From Bin5 sp965200685 (lineage in GTDB: Bacteria > Chloroflexota > Anaerolineae > Caldilineales > Caldilineaceae), in assembly GCA_965200685.1 (NCBI GenBank), contig OZ241379.1, forward strand, positions 1,922,001 through 1,986,000: a stretch of DNA of 64,000 nt. The letters are read 5' to 3'. Both the position numbers and the translations under genes were made by a program. Positions 26,212-35,372 of this stretch are shown here, piece by piece (the stretch's first letter is position 1; each line of letters opens with the position of its first letter). The notes beneath the pieces were generated by a model. That model was given only the letters and a program-made list of their open reading frames with translations. It had not been told where the DNA came from and did not search any database.

Positions 26212-27747
26212 TCAGGCTGGTTCTTTGGTCATTTCGCCTTTATCCGCGGCGCGGTTTAGGGCCATTTCTGCAACGGTCTTTGTATGTAGGCGGGCTGCGC
26301 CTTGCCAATTCTCCCGTAGGCGTACGCGGGTGCCGTTGCGCGTGGCGGCCTTGAGCCGGGCCTGGGCCGCGGGGATTTCGTCTTGGTATTGGGGCAGCCA
26401 GCGGGCCTGGGCCACCAGCATCTCGTCGGTCATCTGCCAGATCTCTTCGGGGTTACAGACGGCGGCGGTTAGTGGGTCGTGGAGCATCGCCTGTTTGAGG
26501 AGCGTCACATCGCCCTGGATGGCGGCCTCTACCGCCATCTGCTGCACCCGCACGCTGGCCGCGCAAGTAGCCGCGCAAGCTAGGGGCAGATCGCCGATAA
26601 CCGGCATACTGATGCCATTTGTATCCACGTAGCCGGGGATTTCAATACAGCAACCATCGGGCAGATTGGTGATGTGGCCCTGATTGATGATATTGAAATG
26701 GCCCCGGTAGGTGCGCCCGGTCTCCAGCCCTTCAATGATATAGGATCCATGTTCCTCGCTGCGTCGGTCGGAGGCGATCCGTGCTGGGTCCTGCTGCAGC
26801 CAATTGGGGAAGTCGGTCTCAAACCAGTTCCGTCCTTCGGTACAGAACCGTAGATAGCCACCGGTCTCGCCATGAATCCAGTAGGAGAGATCGATCCAGG
26901 TATTAATTTCAGCGGGGCGCTTGCGATACCAAGGCACATATTCGCTCACATGGCCGTTGGATTCGGTGGTGTAGTAGCCGAAGCGGCGCAGCATATCAAT
27001 GCGTAGTTTTTCAGTGCTGGAGTACTTCGGGTGGCTTTCGAACAGCTCAAGCATACGGGGGAGCATATCCATGCCCCGCCATTGGACCTGAATGTACCAG
27101 GTCTGGTGATTGATGCCGGCGCAGACGATATTCACTTCATTGCGATGCAGTGTTTCCTCTGGGCCAATGCGTCCCTCCTTTTTGGCCCACTCCTCAATGC
27201 AGCGGGTGATCTGCCAGTGGCCGCCCTGTACTCCATGACAGAGGCCGATTGTCCGCACGCCCCCGTACTGGTTGCAGGCCCAGATGTTCATGGCCATGGG
27301 GTTTGAATAGTTGAGGAAAAGTGCATGAGGCTTGGCTATCTCGCGGATGTCATGGCAGATGTTCAGCAGGGCCGGGATGGTGCGCTGGCCGTACATGATG
27401 CCCCCGGCGCAGATTGTGTCGCCGACACATTGATCGATGCCATACTTGAGAGGGATGTCGATGTCCTCTTGGAAGGCAGCTAGCCCGCCTTGGCGGATGA
27501 CAGAGATGACATAATCGGCGTCGCTGATGGCTTCCCGTTGGTCGGTTGTCGGCGTGATAGTGGCGGCCAGCCCGTTGGCATCAATGTCCCGTTGGGCCAA
27601 GTGTCGCACCATTTCCAGATTTCTGGCGTTGATGTCCATAAAGGCGAAGTGGGTGTCGGCCAGTTCTGGCACGGCCAGAATGTCATGCATGAGCTTGCGG
27701 GTGAAGCCGATGGAACCGGCCCCGATCATTGCGATTTTAATAGGCAT
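26212..27747 (-). CDS. GH4-family NAD+-dependent glycosidase (alpha-galactosidase/alpha-glucosidase type)
   Basis: A 511-residue enzyme that uses NAD+ and a divalent metal to cleave glycosides by an oxidation-elimination route. The Rossmann motif is MIGAGSIGFTRKLMHDIL (7-24), NYSNPMAMN (146-154) lines the active site, GLCHG contributes metal ligands C170 and H171, and AGINHQTWY near 210 is the second family signature. Length and N-terminus match MelA-like members. A GGAGG ribosome-binding site precedes the ATG. The anomer and sugar cannot be fixed by eye. Confidence 0.9.
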   Translation of the reverse strand: MPIKIAMIGAGSIGFTRKLMHDILAVPELADTHFAFMDINARNLEMVRHLAQRDIDANGLAATITPTTDQREAISDADYVISVIRQGGLAAFQEDIDIPLKYGIDQCVGDTICAGGIMYGQRTIPALLNICHDIREIAKPHALFLNYSNPMAMNIWACNQYGGVRTIGLCHGVQGGHWQITRCIEEWAKKEGRIGPEETLHRNEVNIVCAGINHQTWYIQVQWRGMDMLPRMLELFESHPKYSSTEKLRIDMLRRFGYYTTESNGHVSEYVPWYRKRPAEINTWIDLSYWIHGETGGYLRFCTEGRNWFETDFPNWLQQDPARIASDRRSEEHGSYIIEGLETGRTYRGHFNIINQGHITNLPDGCCIEIPGYVDTNGISMPVIGDLPLACAATCAASVRVQQMAVEAAIQGDVTLLKQAMLHDPLTAAVCNPEEIWQMTDEMLVAQARWLPQYQDEIPAAQARLKAATRNGTRVRLRENWQGAARLHTKTVAEMALNRAADKGEMTKEPA

Positions 27748-27804
27748 AAGTCCTCCGTGTTGGAGTGGTCAATGGGGCGTGGCCAGGGTCCGTTGATAGA
27801 TTGT

Positions 27805-29160
27805 TTACCATTCGAAACTTTGCACCACAATAATGTCCTGTGCTTCGGCTGTTTTCAGGAACGATGGTCGTGCATAGTGGGTAATGAGTAGTAGAACAAT
27901 GTTTGTATCGGGATAGATGGCGCGCACGCTCTCGGCTTTGCGCGCAAGGACCGAAAGAATCCTTTCCTCCTCTTGGTACGAGCTACGGCGTTCATCTAAG
28001 CGTTGTTTGGATTCACCCACAATCAGCATCGGTTCTCCGTCACGAACAGCATGGCCAAAGAAGTTGATCTCTTCGCCGCCCACATCGGTGCGAATCAGGC
28101 GGTCTGTAATTTCGATTCCAAATTGATTGAGGAGAAAGGCTGGCAAGGAGCGATAGGCTTCGTTTTCCAGAGCATAACTCATGCTGCGGGATATGCCGCC
28201 GACCTCGGAGCGGACGTTTCTTAAATCTACGCTGAGTTTCTGCACATCTTTTGCGGTGTCCTGTTGGGCAACAGTGAGTTTCTGCACATCTTTTGCGGTG
28301 TCCTGTTGGGCAACAGTGAGTTTCTGCACATCTTTTGCGGTGTCCTGTTGGGCAACAGTGAGTTTCTGCACATCTCTTGCGGTGTTCTGTTGGGCAACAG
28401 TGAGTTTCTGCACATCTCTTGCGGTGTCCTGTTGGGCAACAGTGAGTTTCTGTACATCTTTTGCGGTGTCCTGTTGGGCAACAGTGAGTTTCTGCACATC
28501 TTTTGCGGTGTCCTGTTGGGCAACAGTGAGTTTCTGCACATCTTTTGCGGTGTCCTGTTGGGCAACAGTGAGTTTCTGTACATCTTTTGCGGTGTCCTGT
28601 TGGGCAACAGTGAGTTTCTGCACATCTTTTGCGGTGTCCTGTTGGGCAACAGTGAGTTTCTGCACATCTTTTGCAGTGTCCTGTTGGGCAATAGTGAGTT
28701 TCTGCACATCTTTTGCGGTGTCCTGTTGGGCAATAGTGAGTTTCTGCACATCTTTTGCGGTGTCCTGTTGGGCAACAGTGAGTTTCTGCATCTCTTGCGA
28801 GAGGTTTTGCACATCTTTTGCGGTGTCCTGTTGAGCAACAGTGAGTTTCTGCACATCTTTCGCGAGGTCCTGTTGAGCAACAGTGAGTTTCTGCACATCT
28901 TTTGCGGTGTCCTGTTGGGCAATAGTGAGTTTCTGCATCTCTTGTGCAGTGTCCTGTTGAATAACAGCCAGTTTCTGCATCTCTTGTGCAGTGTCCTGTT
29001 GAATAATAGCTAGATCCTTCACGATGGCTTTGAGATCGTTAAAGTCACTTGTCGTGACTAGGTCCTCATAGGCCCCAGTGATCACTTCAGCTAGGACTTC
29101 TGCTTGATTATGCTCAAATGTGGCCTGTAATTTGTGAGTCATCTCAGATTGGATCAGCAT
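27805..29160 (-). CDS. long coiled-coil repeat protein with C-terminal PD-(D/E)XK nuclease-like domain
   Basis: About 451 residues. After a 50-residue N-terminal region come 18 near-identical 14-residue repeats (consensus QKLTVAQQDTAKDV) with one 7-residue half-unit, that is 2-heptad blocks predicted to form a long coiled coil. The C-terminal 130 residues contain GGEEINFFG and MLIVGESKQRL, the E...(E)xK core of PD-(D/E)XK-type proteins, as in other coiled-coil proteins of unknown function with such C-terminal domains. The ATG at 29160 with AAGGATAAGG upstream is chosen over a farther start. Function is unknown; a DNA-associated role is inference. Confidence 0.75.
   Translation of the reverse strand: MLIQSEMTHKLQATFEHNQAEVLAEVITGAYEDLVTTSDFNDLKAIVKDLAIIQQDTAQEMQKLAVIQQDTAQEMQKLTIAQQDTAKDVQKLTVAQQDLAKDVQKLTVAQQDTAKDVQNLSQEMQKLTVAQQDTAKDVQKLTIAQQDTAKDVQKLTIAQQDTAKDVQKLTVAQQDTAKDVQKLTVAQQDTAKDVQKLTVAQQDTAKDVQKLTVAQQDTAKDVQKLTVAQQDTAKDVQKLTVAQQDTARDVQKLTVAQQNTARDVQKLTVAQQDTAKDVQKLTVAQQDTAKDVQKLTVAQQDTAKDVQKLSVDLRNVRSEVGGISRSMSYALENEAYRSLPAFLLNQFGIEITDRLIRTDVGGEEINFFGHAVRDGEPMLIVGESKQRLDERRSSYQEEERILSVLARKAESVRAIYPDTNIVLLLITHYARPSFLKTAEAQDIIVVQSFEW
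28233..29009 (-). repeat. 42-bp tandem repeat array inside a gene (about 18 units)
   Basis: Eighteen 42-bp units, most differing at 0-2 positions, plus one 21-bp half-unit near 28800. Thirteen central units (28233-28778) are almost identical, showing recent homogenisation; units toward the gene's 5' end are more diverged. All units keep the reading frame. Confidence 0.95.
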
Positions 29161-29454
29161 GTGCCTTATCCTTAGTAAACTTTGGCCTTTGAAACCTGAA
29201 CTAGGTTCCGCTGCTAGAAAGGGTTCAGCGATATTTGTTGATTGTGACCAGCAGTACACGTTATGATAGCATTCAAGCCGAAAGTTTACTAGATTCCGTA
29301 ACAAACTAGAAATGGTATCCGTCGGTATCTACACGCTACGCGGGGCTAGAGTGGCACTACACAGCATGTTTGCACGTGGCCGCTACCCTTATGGCGCAAA
29401 GGAATTGTCAACGGAACCTAGTAATAGTGTTTAGGGGCACTGAATGGTCTGTCC

Positions 29455-30381
29455 TTACAAGGCCACCGGCGTCAACCAGCCCCACTTGTCCGGCGCGTCA
29501 TCCTCAACGAGGCCGAAGAAAACCTCCTGAATCGCCTTGGTGACCGGGCCTCGTGAGCCATCGCCGACCGGCAGTCGGTCCACCGAGCGGACAGGTGTGA
29601 TCTCCGCGGCCGTACCCGTAAAGAAAATTTCGTCGGCCAGATAAAGCATCTCACGGGACATGGCCTGCTCTTGTAGTTCATAGCCCAGATCTTTGGCAAT
29701 TGTAATTGCTGAATCCCGGGTGATGCCGCCGAGAATGCTACTAGCCAAAGGCGGTGTGTAGATCACGCCTTTGTAGATCACGAAGATATTCTCGCCACTA
29801 CCTTCGCTCACATGGCCATGGATGTCCAAGGCAATGCCTTCGACGAAGCCGTTGTCCTTGGCTTCCATAACCACATTCTGGCTGCTGACGTACTGGCCGC
29901 CGATCTTGGCCATAGGGCTGAGCATATTGGATGCCATACGTTGCCAGCTACTCACTTGGACATCCACGCCGTTTTCAATGGCCTCTGCGCCTAGATAGCG
30001 CCCCCATGGCACGCTGGCCAGGACCGCCTCCACAGGACATCCCCGGCCATCTACGCCCAAGCTCTCGTAGCCGCGGAAGATCAACGGACGGATATATGCG
30101 CTGCGATGGCCGTTTTTCTGCAAGACAGCTTTTGCTACCTCCATCCATTCGTCAACCGTGAGGGGGGAGGGGATACGGGCCACTTTGCAGGAGTAGAGCA
30201 GCCGCTCGAAATGTTCCGGCCCCCGAAAGATCGCCGGGCCGCCGTTCATCTCATAGGCACGAATGCCCTCAAATGTGCTGCTGCCATAATGCAGAGCATG
30301 GGTGAACACATGTACCGTCGCCTGCTCCCATGGGATGATTTCCCCATTCATCCAGATATAATCTGCTTGCATCTTTGCCAT
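29455..30381 (-). CDS. ilvE: branched-chain amino acid aminotransferase
   Basis: A 308-residue fold type IV PLP enzyme for the last step of Leu, Ile and Val synthesis, using glutamate as donor. HALHYGSSTFEGIRAYE near residue 30 is the N-terminal family motif, the PLP-lysine lies in SPMAKIGGQYVSSQNVVMEAK, and the C-terminal FFTGTAAEITPVRSVD and LPVGDGSRGPVT match IlvE type I. The ATG at 30381 is preceded by AAGGAG. No other branched-chain biosynthesis genes are nearby. Confidence 0.94.
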   Translation of the reverse strand: MAKMQADYIWMNGEIIPWEQATVHVFTHALHYGSSTFEGIRAYEMNGGPAIFRGPEHFERLLYSCKVARIPSPLTVDEWMEVAKAVLQKNGHRSAYIRPLIFRGYESLGVDGRGCPVEAVLASVPWGRYLGAEAIENGVDVQVSSWQRMASNMLSPMAKIGGQYVSSQNVVMEAKDNGFVEGIALDIHGHVSEGSGENIFVIYKGVIYTPPLASSILGGITRDSAITIAKDLGYELQEQAMSREMLYLADEIFFTGTAAEITPVRSVDRLPVGDGSRGPVTKAIQEVFFGLVEDDAPDKWGWLTPVAL

Positions 30382-30535
30382 TGCTGAACTCCTTAATAGT
30401 CGGTGAGCGTTCAGTCGGTTGTGACACCAACCGGCTTGTTCTGTATGCAAATATCGCAAGCATTATACAGCGGAAAGGCTGAATTGGCTAGGAATTATCT
30501 AGCTGCTAACGACAAAGGGGGAGTCCTGCAATTTG

Positions 30536-32557
30536 TTACTGGAATACACTTGGCAGATACACAGGACGTGGCGACGGTGTCTGGGTAGGTGTGGGGGCCG
30601 GTGTTGGTGTACATGGTATGGGCATGGGTGTGTATGTAGGCGTCAGAAGCGAAGGCGGCTTGGGTGTGGGTGTACTTGGGGTCGGATGTGTAGGCGGCGT
30701 TGGTGTCTGGGTCGGTGTTGGCGTCAGTGTCGGGCCAGGTATACATGGAGGCTGCGTGGGTGTCTCAGGCGCGTCTATCTCAATGAATATAGATGTGGGT
30801 GGGCCCCAATTGCCGTCAGCATCTTGGGCTTCAAGGAAAACTGTATGTGTGCCTGGCTGTAGATCTGTTGTGTTGAGGATTCCTGTCAGAAATTCGACGT
30901 TGGTATTAAAAGTGCCGTCAACCGGGTGCAGAGCCACTGTGCTCTTCGTCAGCCAAGAGGGGGAGTTGATAGAGAAACGAGCAGCGGTGATCGGTTGGGT
31001 CGGTTCCATGCCAAAGCCATTGCTGGCACTGCGGGTATCATCGGCGGTGGCCGACAAGGTGATATCGATGCCCGCTGCCACGTGTTGTGGATAGGCGGTT
31101 GCTAGGGTTATATCGGGCCCGGCAGCCAACAGGTAGGGCCGCCGCGCGGCTTTGGCTGCATAGACAAGGGATTTCAAATTTTTCTCAACGATTGACGACT
31201 CAAAAGAGGTGCAATCCTGAAAAAATTTTGTACCGACTTCATAGGTATAGGAGGCGACACCGAGCGCACCGTAGGCGTAATCTGTTGTACTGCCATCAAA
31301 GCCATACAGACAGCTACGGGCATTGCAGACCTGATAACCGGTGTAATAGCCGAGCTTTCTGCCGAAACGGCGCAGGGCCTCCGAGTTGGGCGTTGAACTG
31401 GATGAATGATCCCAAGGGTACATGATCAGCCGGCCATAGGAATGGAGGGAAATAAAAACGCCGTTGGTATGATCTGGGGCAGGGTCGTTATAATTTTCGC
31501 CCCGCTGATCACCGAAGACTGCCCGCAAGTAATCTTCAATGGCTTGGGTTTCCGGTTCGGAGGCCGGCCCAGGCCCCCGGTAGACGGTCGAACAGTGTTG
31601 GCTGGATGAACAGCCATTGCAGTGGTTCCACAGAAAGCTGCTGTTGCGGTTGAGATCGACGCCGTAGTGTGGGAAGTTGCAGGCGTCAGGGTTGTTGGTA
31701 TTTTTGCGCCAGAGATATCCTTGTTCGGCCCATTTGCGTCCATCAGGATTGGCCTGGGGAATGATGTGAATGGTGTTGTAGTCCAGAAGCCATGTGAGGT
31801 TTGGGTCTGAGCCGTAGCCGGCGAGCAGCAGCTCGGCGAAACGGGTAGCGATTTCCGCGGTCGTCAGTTCCCGTGCATGGAGCGCGCCCATCACCACCAG
31901 TTTGCCTTTTTCAAAGCCACTGCGCTGCCGGTTGGTCAGGACAAGGGCGTAGATGTCGGAGCCGGTCCGGCCATGGGTGGTGAGTTTGTCCCAACTGTCG
32001 CCGATGTCGGTCCATGCGGCCAGATGTGGATACTGCGCGGCCAGAGAGGCCAGGTCCGTGTACGTTTCTTCCACTGTACGATAGCAGGCATAGCCAGGGA
32101 TGCCCTGGTCATTGTCAGTTCGCGCTTGGAAGGCACAGGGGCCTGGCAAGGTGGCGGTTACGTCGACATCTTCATAGAAGGGATAGCCGGCATCAAGCAG
32201 CCAGGACATGTCCGCCGGGGTCACCAAGGCTACAGCCACTTGCTCCTGCCGGTCGACTTCCCAGATGTCCAGGCGTTCTGCGAGGGTTTGTAGGCTCTTG
32301 TCGTCTGTATAGTCGATGTGGACAATGGCGGCATCGGAGATAGGTGGGCATGGATTTGAGAAGGGGAAGGCATGGAGGGAGAGATTTAGCGGTGTTATGG
32401 GTTCAGCGGGGGGCTGTTCTGTAGCGTTGCCGTGCTGTGGCACAGCGAAAAGGAATACCAGAAAGAGTGTAACCGCAGTAGCGTGTTGCCAGTGGTCTGT
32501 GACCAGTAACTGCAGTACCTGCAACGGCTTTGGCGTGTGGTTTTTCATCCTGTTCAT
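30536..32557 (-). CDS. secreted zinc carboxypeptidase (M14) with Thr/Pro-rich C-terminal tail
   Basis: A 673-residue exoprotein. A signal peptide or anchor (about 24-45) is followed by the M14 catalytic domain with HARE (H227, E230 zinc ligands), IIPQANPDGRKW, GVDLNRN, a SLHSYG third ligand and YEVGT with the catalytic glutamate. A domain near 480-600 (FSINSPSWLTKSTVAL...) is beta-rich. The last 65 residues are a Thr/Pro linker ending PVYLPSVFQ, the type of C-terminal tail found in Chloroflexota exported proteins. It probably trims extracellular peptides, consistent with the peptide importer at 9-15 kb. Confidence 0.9.
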   Translation of the reverse strand: MNRMKNHTPKPLQVLQLLVTDHWQHATAVTLFLVFLFAVPQHGNATEQPPAEPITPLNLSLHAFPFSNPCPPISDAAIVHIDYTDDKSLQTLAERLDIWEVDRQEQVAVALVTPADMSWLLDAGYPFYEDVDVTATLPGPCAFQARTDNDQGIPGYACYRTVEETYTDLASLAAQYPHLAAWTDIGDSWDKLTTHGRTGSDIYALVLTNRQRSGFEKGKLVVMGALHARELTTAEIATRFAELLLAGYGSDPNLTWLLDYNTIHIIPQANPDGRKWAEQGYLWRKNTNNPDACNFPHYGVDLNRNSSFLWNHCNGCSSSQHCSTVYRGPGPASEPETQAIEDYLRAVFGDQRGENYNDPAPDHTNGVFISLHSYGRLIMYPWDHSSSSTPNSEALRRFGRKLGYYTGYQVCNARSCLYGFDGSTTDYAYGALGVASYTYEVGTKFFQDCTSFESSIVEKNLKSLVYAAKAARRPYLLAAGPDITLATAYPQHVAAGIDITLSATADDTRSASNGFGMEPTQPITAARFSINSPSWLTKSTVALHPVDGTFNTNVEFLTGILNTTDLQPGTHTVFLEAQDADGNWGPPTSIFIEIDAPETPTQPPCIPGPTLTPTPTQTPTPPTHPTPSTPTPKPPSLLTPTYTPMPIPCTPTPAPTPTQTPSPRPVYLPSVFQ

Positions 32558-32611
32558 CTTTTCATCCTGATGCAGAAGGTGTGAGGGCTGGCCACGAGCT
32601 ATTGGTATTCA

Positions 32612-33991
32612 TCACCTCTCAATGAGTAGCTGATCTACTGCTGCGGTCAGTTCGGAAAGTGTACTGACCTGCAGAACCACATCACACAAAGGCGCATACT
32701 CCAGCATATCGCTGTCGCCGCTCCCCCACAGCATGGGCATCTCTGGATTGAGCCAGAGGGTACGGCGGCTGCGGCGGGCCATCTGCTTAAAGATGTCCAG
32801 CCGGGGGTCATTGTAGTTGTTGCGCCCATCTCCCACAACGATTAATGTTGTGCGATGGTCGATGGTATCTATATACCTATCTGTAAAATTCTGCAAGCTG
32901 TAGCCCAGGTCGGTGCTGTAGTAGCCGGGGGGCATGCGGGTCAATACCTGCTGGATCGCTTCGTTGGCCCGGTTGCCCTGAAAATCCGGCGTGATGTATT
33001 CTAGGTGGTCAATGAAGGAGAAGGCGTGGGTCTTGCTCACTTGATCCTGAAGCTCATAGAGCAGAGAGAGCATCAATTCGGAGCAATGGCGCATGGAGGT
33101 GCTTATGTCGCAGATGATCACCAATTTGGGCTTGATGCTGCGGTCTCTGTGTTTGATCTGAAAGGGGACTCCGCCGTGTTTTAGATTCGCGCGGATTGTC
33201 GCTTTGGCGTCGAGTTGGCCGCTCTTGGCCCGTCTCTGACGTAGAGCAATACGGCTGCGGAGTAGCGCGGCCAGCCGTCGCACCTCTTGATGTAACTGCT
33301 GCATATCGCTGTCGGACAGCGTATGGAAGGGCCGGTCCATCAGGCCATCTAGCGCGTCTTCCGGGTGCTGTTCGGCCATATTCTCAGCGATTCTCTGGCC
33401 TGTATATTGGCGCAACTGTTCCTGTAGTGCCTGCATATTTTGGGCGACGAGATGGCGCATCTGCTGCAGGCGTTCCTTGTTCATGCCCATCTGCGCCATC
33501 AGTTCCATGATCTCCTGCATGGCCTCTTGCACCTGGTCGAACTGGAGGGCCCGTTGCATACGCCGGGCCATCCAGTCCCGGTAGCGTAGGTCATCGGCAT
33601 GGGTAAGCCCCACCATCTGGCCGAGAGCCTGCAGCTCCGCTGGTGTGAGTTGTTCGCCCCGTAGCAGCCGCTCCAGCATATCTTGCAGGCGTTGGCCGAA
33701 CTGACGCAGGGCTTCTGCCATCATATCGGCCTCTTCTTCGGTCAGACCGTCCATCAGATTCAGCAGTGGTGGCGGTTCGCCGCTGCTGAAGAAAAGCGGG
33801 AACAACTCCTCAAATGTAGGCAGACTCTCGAGATCCTTGACGAGGGTTGCCCGCAAGCTCAGACGGAAGGTGTCCTGGTTCTGTACACCTAGATTCTCCA
33901 CTGCGGAGAACGCGTCCTCGCTCTCTGCCAAACTGACCCGTACCCCGCCAGCGCGGAGTGCTGAGATAAATTTTACGATTCGTTCTTCCAT
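32612..33991 (-). CDS. CoxE-like von Willebrand A domain protein
   Basis: A 459-residue protein. The N-terminal part (about 1-60) matches CoxE-like proteins (FISALRAGGVRVSLAESEDA), a helical middle is rich in Glu, Gln and Met, and the C-terminal VWA domain has the metal-ion motif DISTSM with downstream SLQNF and VVGDGRNN. It lies 62 bp downstream of a MoxR gene on the same strand, the standard CoxD-CoxE-like arrangement. In carboxydotrophs these mature CO dehydrogenase, but no such dehydrogenase genes are here, so the client is unknown. Confidence 0.9.
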   Translation of the reverse strand: MEERIVKFISALRAGGVRVSLAESEDAFSAVENLGVQNQDTFRLSLRATLVKDLESLPTFEELFPLFFSSGEPPPLLNLMDGLTEEEADMMAEALRQFGQRLQDMLERLLRGEQLTPAELQALGQMVGLTHADDLRYRDWMARRMQRALQFDQVQEAMQEIMELMAQMGMNKERLQQMRHLVAQNMQALQEQLRQYTGQRIAENMAEQHPEDALDGLMDRPFHTLSDSDMQQLHQEVRRLAALLRSRIALRQRRAKSGQLDAKATIRANLKHGGVPFQIKHRDRSIKPKLVIICDISTSMRHCSELMLSLLYELQDQVSKTHAFSFIDHLEYITPDFQGNRANEAIQQVLTRMPPGYYSTDLGYSLQNFTDRYIDTIDHRTTLIVVGDGRNNYNDPRLDIFKQMARRSRRTLWLNPEMPMLWGSGDSDMLEYAPLCDVVLQVSTLSELTAAVDQLLIER

Positions 33992-34053
33992 GGGATTCTC
34001 CTCTCACTGTGGTGGTCTATACCAATGGCTTGAGATGTTCCTGAGCTCTGGTG

Positions 34054-35031
34054 TCAGTTGTAGCGGCCCCGCCGGCGTAGTTCCTCATCCCAATCGATTT
34101 CATCTTCATCATCTGCGTTCATGTGGCCCAACTGACGCTGTACTTTACGTAGGTCGGTCTCGTGTTTCAGCAGGACACTGAGGGTCGTCTCTAGGGTCTT
34201 CTGATCCAAATTTTCGGCATTGAGAGCGACAAGCGCGTGGGCCCAGTCCAAGGTTTCTGAAATACTAGGAAATTTGCGAAGGTCCATCTTTCGCAAGTGC
34301 TGCACCAATTCTACGGCTTGCTGGGCCATCTGTGCTGCCAGCTCTGGCACTTTCAGGCGCACCACATTCAATTCCTGTTCCAGAGAGGGATAGCCGATGA
34401 ACAGATAGAGACAGCGCCGCTTGAGGGCTTCGCTGAGTTCACGGGTATTGTTGCTGGTCAACAGAACGATAGGCCGGTGCTTGGCTATCAGGGTTCCCAA
34501 TTCCGGCACACTCACTTGAAAATCACTCAAGACCTCCAGCAAAAAGGCCTCGAACTCGGCATCCGCGCGGTCGATTTCGTCAATGAGCAGCACAACCGGC
34601 TCATCACTGAGAATTGCCTGCAGCAAAGGCCGTTGTAAGAGAAATCGCATAGAAAAGAAGACATCCTCTTCATCGGTCAGCCGGTCCGCGGCTTCGGCCA
34701 GGGAACGAGCACCGGAAAGGGTCTGCTGTAGCTGATCTCGTAGAAGCTGGGTATACAGGAGCTGCTTGGCGTACTCCCATTCGTAGAGGGCTTTGGTTTC
34801 GTCCAGGCCCTCATAGCACTGCAAGCGGATGAGTGGGCGCTCTAGGGAGCCTGCAATGGCTTTAGCCAGCTCTGTCTTGCCCACGCCGGCTGGGCCTTCT
34901 GTCAGCAGAGGTTTGCCCAACTGTTGGGCCAAATAGGCGGTGGTAGCGATTTCATCACTGGCGATGTACTGCTGCTTACCGAGATAGTCTTGGGTCTCGT
35001 CAATGGTCTGGAACATATGGATTTCACTCAT
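34054..35031 (-). CDS. MoxR-family AAA+ ATPase (CoxD-like)
   Basis: A 325-residue ATPase with Walker A GPAGVGKT (46-53), Walker B VVLLIDEIDRAD, sensor LLTSNNTRELSEALKRRC and a C-terminal acidic-basic tail (NADDEDEIDWDEELRRRGRYN in shorter pieces). The sequence between Walker A and B carries LIRLQCYEGLDETKALYEW, typical of the CoxD/YehL subgroup rather than the MoxR at 5-6 kb. Together with the VWA gene downstream it forms a chaperone-like module. GGAG lies upstream of the ATG. Confidence 0.92.
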   Translation of the reverse strand: MSEIHMFQTIDETQDYLGKQQYIASDEIATTAYLAQQLGKPLLTEGPAGVGKTELAKAIAGSLERPLIRLQCYEGLDETKALYEWEYAKQLLYTQLLRDQLQQTLSGARSLAEAADRLTDEEDVFFSMRFLLQRPLLQAILSDEPVVLLIDEIDRADAEFEAFLLEVLSDFQVSVPELGTLIAKHRPIVLLTSNNTRELSEALKRRCLYLFIGYPSLEQELNVVRLKVPELAAQMAQQAVELVQHLRKMDLRKFPSISETLDWAHALVALNAENLDQKTLETTLSVLLKHETDLRKVQRQLGHMNADDEDEIDWDEELRRRGRYN

Positions 35032-35372
35032 GCGGGGGAGACTCCTTGATTTGAGGTAGAACGTTCATCATGGGTAACGACAGTGGACTATGACCAATGG
35101 CCTGTAGCTGTCGGGATCAGTGGTGTTGCACTGGCTAGGGGTGTTAGTGTACCTGACGGACACGTTCTTTGTAAAGCATGGAAACAGGTTGCCTTTTGAG
35201 CCATAGGCTGCTGTGGTTGAAATTGGCAGTTTGTTGGTGTTTCGGCTATGATTTTGTCTAGGCTCTCACAGCGGTGATTGTGGGGGCTGTCAGTTTTCGT
35301 GGTTAGTGTACTGCAGTTCGTCAGCGGGCGAGAGAGCCAGGTCCTCTTTAACAGATACGAAAGGAAACCGCT
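35032..35372. other. 341-bp divergent intergenic region, no gene seen
   Basis: Lies between the divergent MoxR (minus) and M20 (plus) genes. I see no ORF, RNA gene or convincing -35/-10 pair. The right end has AAAGGAAA as ribosome-binding site for the M20 gene. Confidence 0.6.

Noticed and set aside
28181..29013. Two long plus-strand frames and a regular repeat-spacer look suggesting a CRISPR array or a cysteine-rich repeat protein
   Set aside because: The 42-bp units are direct tandem repeats without unique spacers and keep the frame of the minus-strand coiled-coil gene. The plus-strand frames are open only because the repeat contains no stop in those frames.
29174..29290. Inverted repeat AGTAAACTTT...AAAGTTTACT about 100 bp apart, considered as ends of a small mobile element
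   Set aside because: The arms are only 10 bp, no target duplication flanks them, and the enclosed DNA includes only the upstream region of the coiled-coil gene.
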